The position numbers and the translations under genes were made by a program. Under the pieces are notes generated by a model. It ran no database searches and had not been told where the DNA came from. It saw only the letters and a list, made by a program, of their open reading frames with translations. Below, one piece after another: positions 42,598-53,021 of a DNA stretch of 64,000 nt (within the stretch, counting starts at the first letter, position 1; each line of letters begins with the position of its first letter). Source of the DNA: Lottia gigantea (lineage: Eukaryota; Mollusca; Gastropoda; Lottiidae); the NCBI RefSeq assembly GCF_000327385.1, contig NW_008708846.1, positions 1,372,246 through 1,436,245 of the forward strand. Direction: 5' to 3'.

Positions 42598-42720
42598 TAC
42601 TAACGTCTTGAAATTGATACAAACAACTTGGCATTAATACAAACGTCTTGGAATTGATACAAACCTCTTGGCATTCATACAAACCTATTGGCATTAATAC
42701 AAACCTCTTGGCATTAAATT
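42598..42720. repeat. Short tandem repeat, ~21-bp units
   Basis: Five to six units of the type ACAAACCTCTTGGCATTAAT with variants (GTCTTGGAATTGATACAAAC). Probably non-functional. Confidence 0.8.
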
Positions 42721-43154
42721 TTACTGGAGTGTAATTGAAGAGATAGAATATAAGTTATTGGTGGATAATTATAAATATGTGATATAATAATAATGATTAT
42801 TTAAGGTTGATGCATCAACACAGACTGAGTCACAGAACAGCCCCCAAATAATTTTCAAGTCAAAGACCATGCTTACTTTATAGAGACAACTGAAAGGTCC
42901 TTTCAGCAAATACCAGGTAGGTAGAGCATTGTCTTATGTAGTGCTACTGTCCACAAAACATTGTGTCAGAGGTATATAGATTTTGAAATAAAAATTAGTA
43001 TAGTCTGCAGTTAATTTACAAAACATCCAGTCATAGTCATGGATCAATGGCTTCATTGCAAATTGGGAGTTAATGCTGCTAAATGCAAATCACATTTTTC
43101 TTATGTTCATCAAAATAAAATATAAAGAAGAACTGCAAAAACAAATTAAATTAT
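42721..43154. other. No firm gene; possible exon
   Basis: A stretch near 42808 reads VDASTQTESQNSPQIIFKS and is followed by CAG/GTAGGT near 42915. STQTE-type blocks occur ahead of the DDE part in THAP/Kolobok-like proteins, so this may be an upstream exon of the gene at 43817. A TAG interrupts the frame. Weak. Confidence 0.3.
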
Positions 43155-43780
43155 AAATATTTTCTTAAGAGATCTTGGGCAAGTTCGAATATGACGATCT
43201 CTCGATAAACGGCTTTTGAGTTATTGCCCTTGATTTATGAAAAACTCGTCAAAAATTTGGTGTGAATATCTATAATGATGAGATCTTGGACAAGTTCGAA
43301 TTTGGCTATCTTTCGATGAACGGTTTTTGAGTTGTTGCCCTTGACTTAGGAAAAACGCGTAAAAATAATCTGTGTGTGAACACAATAGAGACTACAGTTT
43401 TCTTCCGATTTAAATCATTTATAGTGATGGGATCTTGGTCAATTTCGAAATTGGCCACCTTTTGGTGAACGGTTTTTGAGTTATTGCCCTTAATTTAGGA
43501 ACAACTCATCAAAATTTGTTTGTGAACACAAAAGAAACTACAATTTTCATGCGATTTAAATGGTGTAATTAATTATGAGTAAAAACGCATCAAAATTTGT
43601 TGGCTTGTTAACGCGATAGAGGTGAGAGTTTTTGTCAGAATTAAATAATGTGTGTTTGTTTAAATCAACAATATCTTGCACAAATTAGATTTTGGTGTGA
43701 TTTGACACAGATAGGTGACCGCCCTTGATATACTGAAAATGTATGAGGAAAGTGGGCGTATCTTGCTAGGCAACCACTTG
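43155..43780 (-). repeat. Second tandem repeat family (GATCTTGGACAAGTTCGAAT type)
   Basis: Three to four units (starting near 43165, 43280 and 43430, with a decayed one to 43780) share GATCTTGGACAAGTTCGAAT, GAACGGTTTTTGAGTTATTG, CCCTTGATTTAGGAAAAAC and TCGTCAAAATTTG. Related units lie at 47830-48000. Each unit includes GTTATTGCCCTTG, the reverse complement of the box in the ~160-bp family. Confidence 0.75.
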
Positions 43781-43816
43781 TTTACATTCCTTAGACCTAT
43801 TATTTATCTATCTTTC

Positions 43817-45237
43817 AGAGTTCAACACATCAACACCTCGAAAAAATAATATAGCGATTGTGGATGATGAATCTGAAGAGGAGGGTGATATAGAACCCAA
43901 TGAAAATGACTTGTCATATGTACCATGTTATGGATCAAACAGTGAAGATTTTGTAAGCGATGAGGATTTTGATGTTAGAGATCAAACTGATGGTATAAGT
44001 TTCCTTGATGAAGTTGATATTGATTCTCGTATGAGTCATCAAAGAACCTTTCTGATTTATGAATCATCTTTGATTGAAATTCTATCGAAAGTAACTTGTG
44101 AAAAATGTAAAAGTCCAATAATTAAAAGAAGAAAATCTTTAATTGGATATTCACTTACTGTACATGGTGAGTGTTTGTGTGGAAAAGACTTTACATGGAG
44201 GTCCCAACCTTTTATCCCAAACACGAAAATTCCAGCTGGAAATCTGGCATTATCTGGCAGTTCTATTTTGATGAGTGGATTAACATATCAAAGAATTCAA
44301 CAATTGGCGTATGTTCTAAACTTGCAAATTATCAATTAAGATCTACAAATTTCAACGCAATTGTTTATTGCCAGTGATAGATACTGCATGGTCTATGGAG
44401 AAGGATAGAGTAAGTTTTTGTCTCCAAAATATTAGAAAGCCAGTGAATCTTTGTGGTGATGAACGGTGTGATTCTCCAGGCTTCAATGCAAAGTATTGCA
44501 CGTATACCTTAATGGAAATGTCTTCTAAAGAAATTGTCTTCAAGTATCAGAAACTACATCATCAAATGCCATGGAAAAACTTGGCTTTGAGAGATTAATG
44601 GATCGATTACTTGAGGTCATTGACATAAAAATTATAGCTACAGACTGTCACATGGGAATGAGAACACATGTCCTGGCACATTTCAAATTCTATTGAAAAA
44701 AAATTGCTTCTGGTATAAAAGGTAATAAGAAAGTTTTGAAGTTAAAAAAATGGACAAGATCAATTTGCGATCATTTGTGGTGGTGCTCTTTTAATTGAAA
44801 AGTGGAAATCCTTACTGAATCATGTGCGGGACATACATTCATGGGAAGATTTTACTCATTTTCACATGGAATTTTAGGCCAAGATAAGAAGGTTATACGG
44901 CTCAAATCCGGTGAACCCACATTTATTGTTTTGAAGAAAACTGAACCCATTACTTCTATGAGACATACGACAACTGTCTGATTTCTGTCATACAGGATCA
45001 CTTGAAGTTTTTCATTCTATGATGCTTAAATATTTACCGAAAAGACAGGAATTCGACTTCGCTTGTATGATGGCACGGACTCAATTAGCAGCCTTGGATC
45101 ATAACCACAACGTTGATCGAGAAATTGTTCTTGAAGATTCCAAACCAAAATACAGACCAGCTTATTCAAAAAAAGGAAAACAATGGGTTGTAAAACCAAT
45201 ATATGAATCTAAATATTTAAAAAGAAAGACTTGCTGA
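43817..45237 (+). pseudogene. Kolobok/THAP-type transposase, DDE part, decayed
   Basis: It follows a splice-acceptor-like TTTATCTATCTTTCAG. An acidic N-terminal part (VDDESEEEGD) leads into FLIYESSLIEILSKVTCEKC, a C-x-C Zn-like part, TWRSQPFIPN and KIPAGNLALSGSSILMSG. Then come LCGDERCDSPGFNAKYCTYT near 44450 (GDGRxDSPGxxAKY in relatives, with a catalytic Asp), and TGSLEVFHSMMLKYLPKR and ARTQLAALDHNHNVDRE near 45000-45110. This multi-copy family is, as I recall, of Kolobok type. Frame changes and stops are present. Confidence 0.6.
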
Positions 45238-45317
45238 ATTTTATGTTATATCTTTTTTAATAAGTGATATGAGATTGCATTAAATTGTATGAACACAAAG
45301 AGTTTGACCACAGATTT

Positions 45318-45565
45318 TCATACAATGTACCAATGGCGAAGAATATCGCACCCGTCAGGTTGAAGGTTAATATACCTCAGTTGTTCACGACAACAAACAC
45401 CTTCACGACACTCAAGAGCAGTGATGTCCTGACATTTTCCTCCACATAAACACCAACACGAAATATTCAGGCGATCTCCGTGATAGGTCCAATCGTTATC
45501 TGATGAACTTTCGCTGGAAACCCAGTGGTTTCTGTTTCTATTTGATAGGGCCGAATGTCAGCCAT
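45318..45565 (-). pseudogene. P2X7-C-like (P2RX7_C) cysteine-rich domain protein, short
   Basis: The minus-strand start MADIRPYQIETETTGF resembles the N terminus of P2RX7_C-domain proteins. After a one-step frame change the domain itself follows: SSSDNDWTYHGDRLNISCWC, LCGGKC, ALECREGVCCRE and LQPDGCDILRHWYIV, with the C-x-C-G-x-C ... ECxxxVCC pattern. The stop lies at 45318-45320. The domain is often found alone in many copies in invertebrate genomes. Binding role unknown. Confidence 0.6.
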
Positions 45566-45772
45566 AATGTTTGTTTACCTTTCTATCTACGACGTGACGT
45601 CATAATCTCGCATATTCACGAACTTTAACGCCACTAATGGCGGCCTTCATTTCAGCCCAAAATCGAATAATATTTAATTTTGTCGATGAATTTCTGTCAT
45701 TTTATTGTTTAGACGTATTATGTCTTTTTACCGGAATATTGGGTTATTGATGTAAAACGTACTATTCCTTTA

Positions 45773-45812
45773 ACTGATATTTGTGGTGGAATAATACAGC
45801 GGTGGTATATAG
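45773..45812 (+). repeat. Single unit of the ~50-bp minisatellite
   Basis: AACTGATATTTGTGGTGGAA then TAATACAGCGGTGGTATAT. It belongs with 38247-38605 and may mark the end of another decayed copy of that transposon. Confidence 0.7.
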
Positions 45813-45956
45813 ACCTTTCTCGTACAGATGTACTATTCGGTTATCCGCCCCTGCCATTAGGTGTCGCTTTCAGTTTGCCACCATTAAGGTACTGAAAAGC
45901 GGGAAATATTATTGTTTACGTTGACAACTTAATCGCATGACGCCAGGTCCAAACTT

Positions 45957-46235
45957 TTGACAGATACTATTGAGATGTCGTACTTGAAGAGCTGTGGTAA
46001 AAACTGTGTGGTTATAGGCTGTCATAATAACCAAAAGAAGTTGCATTTATGGAATAAGGCTGTGTGCAAGGACCATGCAGATATAACCCCGTACTCGCTT
46101 CACTGCATCCCGAAGAATGAAGACAGAAGGAGAGCATGATTGAAAGCAATTAATCGGAAAGATTTTGATCCTAGGGGAAAGTAATTGGTCAGTAAATTAT
46201 CAAAACTCATATCACTGTGGTTTAGTAGAAGTCAT
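45957..46235 (+). pseudogene. THAP-like zinc-finger domain, N-terminal fragment
   Basis: ATG at 45957 (or 45975). CGKNCVVIGCHNNQKKLHLW holds the first C-x-x-x-x-C pair. It is followed by VCKDHADITPYSLHCIPKNE and, past a stop, KAINRKDFDPRGK. THAP domains bind DNA and form the N terminus of P, Kolobok and some domesticated transposases. It ends without a DDE part. Confidence 0.6.
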
Positions 46236-46446
46236 CAATGGTAGTTTTTACTGAAATTTTCAGGCCTAGCCATGTAGACCCATGTGAAATTTAATAATGG
46301 GGGGTGAAAGCTTACTCTAGGAAGCAATGGTAGAGGCATTTGAATATTTTTTTACCATGAGGAGGATTTGAACCACTGACACCATTTTATAAGAGGTCTA
46401 CTTTAGCCTTGACGTTAATGGCAACAGTGACGACAGTGCCTCAAAA

Positions 46447-46506
46447 TGTTGTTGTTTTGGGTGCAACAACCAGAGAAATAAAGATAAAGGAATAGCGCTT
46501 CATAAT
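46447..46506 (+). pseudogene. THAP-like domain scrap
   Basis: One frame reads CCCFGCNNQRNKDKGIALHN, the start pattern of a THAP domain (CCVxGCxNR..KDKGIxF). The flanks lack an ATG in frame and the rest of the domain is decayed. Confidence 0.5.
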
Positions 46507-47479
46507 AAGACATACTTTCAGTTATTGAGGGATTTGAAATAAGATTTATGCATTATTTTAACGATGAAAGCCAAGAAGAGTCGGCAAGAGTCAAGACTAA
46601 AACAAAAACTTCTAAGAGTGACTTTTTGTCTGTTTACTTTTTGAATTATCACGTTGCTTCACAAATTAATGAGTAGATCTATGGTCTATCCATATTTTGT
46701 ATTAACCCTCTGTAACTTAATTACTATTTGTGACTGTTTGGCCTGAAAAATACCCAATTAACAGCAAAATAGCGTTCGATTTTTTTTCGAGGGAGTAAGG
46801 TAAATTATTCAAAGACCCTTTGGTGTTCGATTATCGCTTATGTCAGAAACATGTAGCTGTGCTAGGAAATAGTGTTACTCCCTTCGTTTCTTTCTACGAT
46901 GCAGCCTTGCCGGAACTCGTGATTATCAATTTTCCCGGGAGATACAGCTTGTATATTTTAGTATTTTTTTTGTAATTCTTAAGCCGCGAATAGACCTCAG
47001 ACGGGGTTCTAACAGGGTATCCTTCGCTACATTTAAGACAACCAAAAGAAGCAATAGAACGCTAAATGGGTTTATTGACAACAGGACACCATGTTTTCAG
47101 AAGTGGCCTTCCCGTTGCCTATATTATGAAAATATTATTACAAAAGGTTCTGTTGTCATATTCCTATTTCTATATATATAAGCTTTATGTCTTATACGTA
47201 TGTATTCATATTTCAACCGATAAATTGCATATTTTTTTTTATCTAATCTTATTGTTGATTATTATTATTATTAGATTTGATTTGTGAATTCAAATGTTAA
47301 TGCAAGGTAGAGAAATGAAAACCAAGGAGCACTCGTTAGCAACCTGAGGATTATAATTCTGCAAGCTGTTAAATCGGCCTTGAAGATTTTCTTAATACTT
47401 TATCTTTTTCAGGTCTATCTTTTCAAGCCAACCATTCTAGTCCTCCCATGATGTAATAAAGACAATTGAGAACCAAGTA

Positions 47480-47707
47480 TTGCGAGAACTACGAGGGAAG
47501 ATATTTCTTGGAATGGACGACCATTTTCAGGAAGTCGGTAGCTTTGAAGACGATCACTGCGGTATATTGCTCAACACGATATTCTCTTTGTTTTGGCGAA
47601 CAATAATGCACCATCATGGTCGTCTCTTCACAAAACGCCTCATACTTGAGAACAAAGTGTCTAGGCGCCACCAACTTACTAAAACAGTGCTTTTTCTTGG
47701 TCAGTAA
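47480..47707 (+). pseudogene. Conserved transposon-protein fragment (HHHGR...KTVLFLGQ)
   Basis: A 75-residue frame ending HHHGRLFTKRLILENKVSRR then HQLTKTVLFLGQ. The same block is seen at 57695-57812, inside a THAP-bearing DNA transposon, so it very likely belongs to the same protein family. I do not recognise a named domain. It lies about 1 kb after a THAP scrap. Confidence 0.5.
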
Positions 47708-47829
47708 AATACACTATCTGTGTTTTGTACATAATTGTTTAATATAGGTTAAAATACAAAAGATCTTTCAACCCTTGATTCACTGAAATACGTTTAAAGA
47801 GGAAATAGATTATGTCAGAATTCTATAAT

Positions 47830-48000
47830 AGTTAAGGTTTATATCCACAAGATCTTAAACAAGTTCGAATAAGGGTTGGATTCGACAAGTGTTGGATGAG
47901 TTTCAACCCTTTTTACACTGAAAATTACATTTATTTATTCGGTTAACAGCCACAAGATCTTGAACAAGTTTGAATTTGGGTTGCATTCAACAAACATTTT
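47830..48000. repeat. Two decayed units of the GATCTTGAACAAGTT tandem family
   Basis: CACAAGATCTTAAACAAGTT near 47848 and CACAAGATCTTGAACAAGTT near 47950 repeat about 100 bases apart. They match the 43155-43780 family. The SINE at 48041 lies just beyond. Confidence 0.6.
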
Positions 48001-48040
48001 ATACACTTTGCGATACAAAATGGCCTTTGAACGGAATAGA

Positions 48041-48402
48041 AATGAAATGAAATGAATGGAGTTTTACGTCCTACTTTTCTGCACCATGTGGGTTAATGAA
48101 GACGGGCAACGCCATGCGGGGTGCAATGAGGGAAATTTTGCCAGGACAGCGGCATTAGCCTGCTCTTTTTCGATTTCCAACTGTCGAGGGATCTATAACG
48201 TGCACAGCCTGTAGTACAGGGGGCCTCGGTTTATTGTCCCATCCGAACGACTAGACGCTTTTTCCATGTCAGCCCCTCGTACCTGCATCACTGACAGGAG
48301 GAAACCGGGTTGAAAAATCCGAAGGTATTATCTCGACTTATGCCGGGATTGAACCCCGGACCTTAGCGAGCAAGCGTCTAACTCACTGAGCCACCGCGGC
48401 TC
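48041..48402 (-). mobile_element. tRNA-derived SINE, copy 2 (complete)
   Basis: The minus-strand head GGAGCCGCGGTGGCTCAGTG carries the A box, and GGTTCAATCCC is the B box. The body is as in copy 1, with a (CATTT)n-like tail. An exact 17-bp target duplication CCTTTGAACGGAATAGA flanks it (48024-48040 and 48403-48419). It looks whole and young. Confidence 0.93.
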
Positions 48403-48629
48403 CCTTTGAACGGAATAGAGGCCCTATCGATAATTCCATACCATACACCGCATCGGACATTGCACACAGTCCATTCGCACCTTGTAACAAATGGAAAATT
48501 TGTAAAATATTTGAAAATATGTCAATATCCCTTAATTAATGGATGTTTTGTTCAATCAAGAGCATTGTTTATTTAAAATTTTTTTTTTTTGCAAGACAGT
48601 GTCCGTTCTACGCAATTTAAACATTAACA

Positions 48630-48716
48630 AATATAACTGATATTTGTGTTGGAATGATTGTATATAACGAACATTAACTGATATTAATTTTGTGGTGATA
48701 TAATACAGTGATGGTA
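48630..48716 (+). repeat. Minisatellite (~50-bp units), left part, split by a LINE
   Basis: Two units of the AACTGATATT...GGTGGTATATA type. The array resumes at 49842, so the intervening LINE inserted into a unit. Confidence 0.8.
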
Positions 48717-49841
48717 TGAATGAATGAATGAACTATTTATTGCATTATCATATACATGTACATAACATAATGCTTTAGAATATATACATAGTAATATACA
48801 TAAATATGTGAATCGAATAAATTAATTAATGAATGAATGAAGAGCTAAATATATTCGCATAAATCAATAGCATAGAAAATATCTTTGCATGATTTGTAAT
48901 ATAAGAAAAACATTTTAATAAGTAAAACATATAATAATATTATATGGCAATTATGAATTGATATGAATTGATGAATAATTAAATAAGTTAGAATAAATAT
49001 TTCATTTGCATAAACAACGAATTAAATGGCATAGAAAAATGTGCTGTCATATAACTGATACATTAACTTATCTATGTACAACATACCGAAATTGGGCTCA
49101 TAATAGTGAAAATATTTTGTTAGTGTAGTATTGTATTATGGAAAACATATGCAATAATATCATAAAATCATATAAAGTGAAATAAGTTGATTACATAGAA
49201 AATGTATCTGACATAATAAGAACTTCATGTATAGCATTATACCGACAATCTTAATATTTCAATATTGATAATTCGAATTTGATTATAGTTTCGTACGGAA
49301 GTTTTATATATAGCTGTAGAATATTAAACATCTAACTTTGTTTCTATAGCTTATTAATTTTCATGAAATTTTCTTTGGTCTTCCAGGCGTAAAAAACATA
49401 CCTGGATATATTCTTTATTTTGATAGTTGATTTGACTTTCATAAGTTTGTAAAATTTCTCATGTGAAGGCCAACTCCAGCAATAACAAGGAAGATATTGG
49501 ACCTTAATTTTCTGTACAGTGGACAACACAAAAGAAAATGGAATTCATTTTCAATTTGACCTGCATTATTGAAATTTTAGATAACGACCAGTTTCTACAT
49601 TTAATTTTAATGAACCTCCTCTAAATTTACATAGAGCATTTCTGAATTTTACATCATTAAGTACTCCTAAATACGATGCACGCGAAAATTCTTCAAAGAA
49701 ATTAAAATAGAAGTGTAATTTATGCGAATTTTCAACGTCCTGATACCAAGACTGAATAAATTTATTAATAAGATTTTATTTTATAAATGAAAATGAAGAC
49801 AGATTTAGATTAGATTGATCGTTCCAAATATTGATTAGACC
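48717..49841 (-). mobile_element. LINE, 5'-truncated, inserted in minisatellite
   Basis: The minus strand ends in an AATAAATAGTTCATTCATTC tail at 48717-48745. A decayed RT C terminus is seen near 49590-49780 (SWYQDVENSHKLHFYFNFFE, NALCKFRGGSLKLNVETGRY) followed by a frame with KIKVQYLPCYCWSWPSHEKF. No endonuclease or catalytic RT part remains. Confidence 0.75.
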
Positions 49842-50036
49842 TATATAACAATCATTAATTGATATTTGTAGTGGAATGATACAGTGGTGGTATATATAAC
49901 AAACATTAAACGATATTTGTGGCGGAATGATACAGTGGTTGTATATAACGAATATTAACTGATATTAATTTTGTGGTGATATAATACAGTGGTGGTATAT
50001 ATAACAAACATTTGATATTTGTGGTGGAATGATACA
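49842..50036 (+). repeat. Minisatellite (~50-bp units), right part
   Basis: Four units (GATATTTGTGGTGGAATGAT ACAGTGGTGGTATATATAAC). The array runs directly into the inverted copy of the 33938 flank at about 50045. Confidence 0.85.
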
Positions 50037-50044
50037 ATCAAAAG

Positions 50045-50140
50045 ATTATATTCTAAAGCTGTTTTTGTTCCCATGGAAACCAAAATGTTTTAATTGAAAC
50101 CATCCGGTTATAATTCATACCCCAAGAAGAAATATCTCAG
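50045..50140 (-). repeat. Inverted copy of the left flank of the 33938 transposon
   Basis: The reverse complement reads CTGAGATATTTCTTCTTGGG, GTATGAATTATAACCGG and TTTTGGTTTCCATGGGAAC, against 33938-34030. Best read as the right terminal inverted repeat of a second copy of that element. Confidence 0.6.
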
Positions 50141-50321
50141 AAAAGTATTTATTTATATATTTCATTTAACATGAACCAAATTGAAACTAAAATACTATAT
50201 TATGTACCTAATAACCGTAATAACATTAATTATAGTGACGACTTAATAGTTTATTTTAAATAATTTAATATAATTTTAAAGGTTTTTTTAATGAGATGTA
50301 TCAGATGAAATTCATTTTTAG

Positions 50322-52290
50322 CAGTACAGTAACAATCACCAGTATGAAATATTCAACCTTCAGTTATTGCACTTGTTCTTGAAAACATGTTCAATTTTTA
50401 GCCCGTGAAAACTCTAGAAGGCAAATATTCAATCTTCAGCACGGGACTGAATAATAAAACCAAGTTTTGTCAAAATCAAGCAGGAATCATGCCCTTTAGT
50501 GTTTAAGAGCTAAATTTGAAAGTGTTTTCAAGAACAAGGACAATAACTCATACTAAATATTTTTCAATTCTTCTCATTTTCAATAGGGTTCGTCCTTGGG
50601 TGGTTACGAACAGTTCCATCAAAATCCGTCAAGAATTGTGCCTTCTAGAGTGATTACGAGCTAAAAAGGTAGTTTGCCAGGCAAGGTAATATACGCCCAC
50701 TGGCAGCTTTGAATTTGAATAGCAGTACAGTAACAATCACTAGTATAAAATATTCAACCTTCAGTCATACACTTCTTTTGAACTCTTTAGGGCGATACTG
50801 AATAATATTGAGTATGAGTAATTGCCTTAGTTCTGGAAAACGTGTTCAATCTTTAGCTCGTGAAAACTCTAGAAGACAAATATTCAATCTTCAGCGCGGT
50901 AATGAATAATAAAACCAAGTTTTGTCAAAATTCGGCAAGAATCATACCTTCTAGAGTTTTTATGAGCTACAAATTGAACGATTTTTCAAGATCAAGGGCA
51001 ATAACTCATACTAAATATTTTTCGATTTTTCTCATTTTCAAAAGGCTTTATCCATGGGTGATAACAAACACTCACACCATATTTCGTTAAAATCCGTCAA
51101 GAATTGTGGCTTCTAGAATGTTTACAAGCTAAAAATTGTACGCGTTTTCAAGAATAAGGGCAATAACTCATACTCAATATTTTGAGATTCTTCTGATTTT
51201 CAATAGGGTTCATCCTTGGGTGATAACCAACACTCAAGCCAAATTTCGTTAAAATCCGTAGAGAATTGCCCCTTCTATAGTGTTTACAAGCTAAAATTTG
51301 AACGCGTTTTCAAGAACAAGGGCAATAACTCATACTAAATAATTTTCAATTTTTTTGTTTTTCAACACGGTTTATCCCATGGGTGGTAACCAACACTCAT
51401 GCCAAGTTTCGTCAAAATCCGTCAAGAATGCCTTCTAAAGTGTTTACGAACTAAAAATTGAACGCGTTTTCAAGAACAAGGGCAATAACTAATACTAAAT
51501 ATTTTTCAATTTTTCTGATTTTCGATAGGGTTTATCCTTAGGTGATTACAAACACTCACACCAAGTTTCGTCAAAATCCATCAAGAATTGTGTCTTCTAA
51601 AGTTTTTACAAGCTAAAATTGAACGCGTTTCAAGAACAAGGGCAATAACTCATACTAAATATTTTTTAATTTTTCTGATTTTCGATAGGGTTTATCCTTG
51701 GGCGATAACGAACACTCATACCAATTTTCATCCCCCCCCCCCCCCCCCCATTTCATGTGGGCGTATAAAAATGAAAGCGTTTTCAATAGCAAGAGCAATA
51801 ACTCATACCGAATATTTTTCGATTTTTCTGAATTTCAATAGGGATTAGCCTTGGTTGATAACAAAAACTCATATCAAGTTTCGTCAAAATCCATCAAGAA
51901 TTGTGTCTTTTAGAGTGTTTACGAGCTAAAAATTGAACGCGTTTTCAGGAACAAGGGCAATTACTCATACTAAATATTTTTCGATTCTTCTGATTTTAAT
52001 TTCAATAGGGTTCATCCTTGGGTGATTACGAACACTCATGCCAAGTTTCGTTAAAATCCACCAAGAATTGTCCCTTCTAGAGTGTTTACGAGCTAAAAAT
52101 TGAACGCGTTTTCAAGAACAAGGGCAATCAATAACTTATATCAAATATTTTTCGATTCTTCTGATTTTCAATAGGGTTCATCCTGATAACCAACACTCAT
52201 ACCAAGTTTTGTCAAAATCCGTCAAGAATTTTGTCTTGTAGAGTGTTTGCGAGCAAATTGTGGACGGACGGACGGACGTGGGCGTATAAT
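50322..52290. repeat. Tandem-repeat element (~160-bp units), copies 2-3, nested
   Basis: About ten units spaced close to 160 bases (the box CGCGTTTTCAAGAACAAGGG starts near 51141, 51303 and 51463). A start signature TTGCCAGGCAAGGTAATATA then CGCCCAC lies at 50677, an end signature GTGGGCGTATAAAA at 51757, and another end after GGACGGACGGACGGAC at 52260-52290. A run of about 20 C lies near 51731-51749. Confidence 0.85.
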
Positions 52291-53021
52291 AAAACGGTTC
52301 ATTTTTTTTATCAAATCGATTTAGTTTGAAAAAAGTTTTGCATATTTTTCGTTCATCAGTCTCAAAACTGGGTCTCTCATAAGTCACAGTTTATCCAATG
52401 TTAACATGGATATTCTGAAAGAGTATATTTGGTTTCAGAAAATTATAGTTTCGGTCTAATACTAATGTTATAAATAAAGGACTATTGTACAGAGTTGCGT
52501 CCCTTAGACCACTATTCACCAGAAAATTTTTAAAGCTGTCACTTCCGGGTCGGATTTTCTATATTCTAATATATAATTGCTAATTTTTCAAATATTTTTA
52601 AAATTCCGGAAGTGAAAATTTCAACTGTTATCGAAAATTAATTTTAGTTCGCAATCAAAATGTCTATCCGTCTGTAAGATTTCGTATCGATTGAAATAAA
52701 TAGAAGATGGAAGAAAGTGAAAAAAAACCAAAAAATTCGAGCTTAAAAGGTCAAAATTTCATGTTTTTTAAATTGCTATCTTTTAGCCAATAGCACGAAT
52801 TCTATTATAATCGGATCAAAATTAGAACCGTAAATTAAAAAAAAAAACCTAAAAAATGGATTTTGTCTCTTCCCGTTGCAAAAAAGTCTTACGTCCTACT
52901 CTTCTGAACCAATTAACGGGAGAAGTCGTGTGGTATGTGTAGTTTTGGCTAGGCGCTCTGATTAGAATTCGAAAAAAAACTAGATTCACAGGCTTCGAGT
53001 GGTTCTAATGCAGTGCGATAA
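52291..53021. other. No gene; possible decayed SINE scrap
   Basis: AT-rich. TCTTACGTCCTACTCTTCTG near 52887 and parts to 53000 resemble the SINE tail and body at low identity. Nothing else is recognised. Confidence 0.35.

Noticed and set aside
48330-48402. tRNA gene
   Set aside because: Same SINE head as the other copy, with exact 17-bp duplications around the whole 362-base unit.
51731-51749. Functional poly-C tract
   Set aside because: A single run of about 20 C within a decayed repeat unit is more likely slippage or a sequencing artefact.
50322-52290. CRISPR-like array or protein repeat gene
   Set aside because: The ~160-bp units are tandem satellite-type repeats with insertion ends. 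Short open frames within them are chance.
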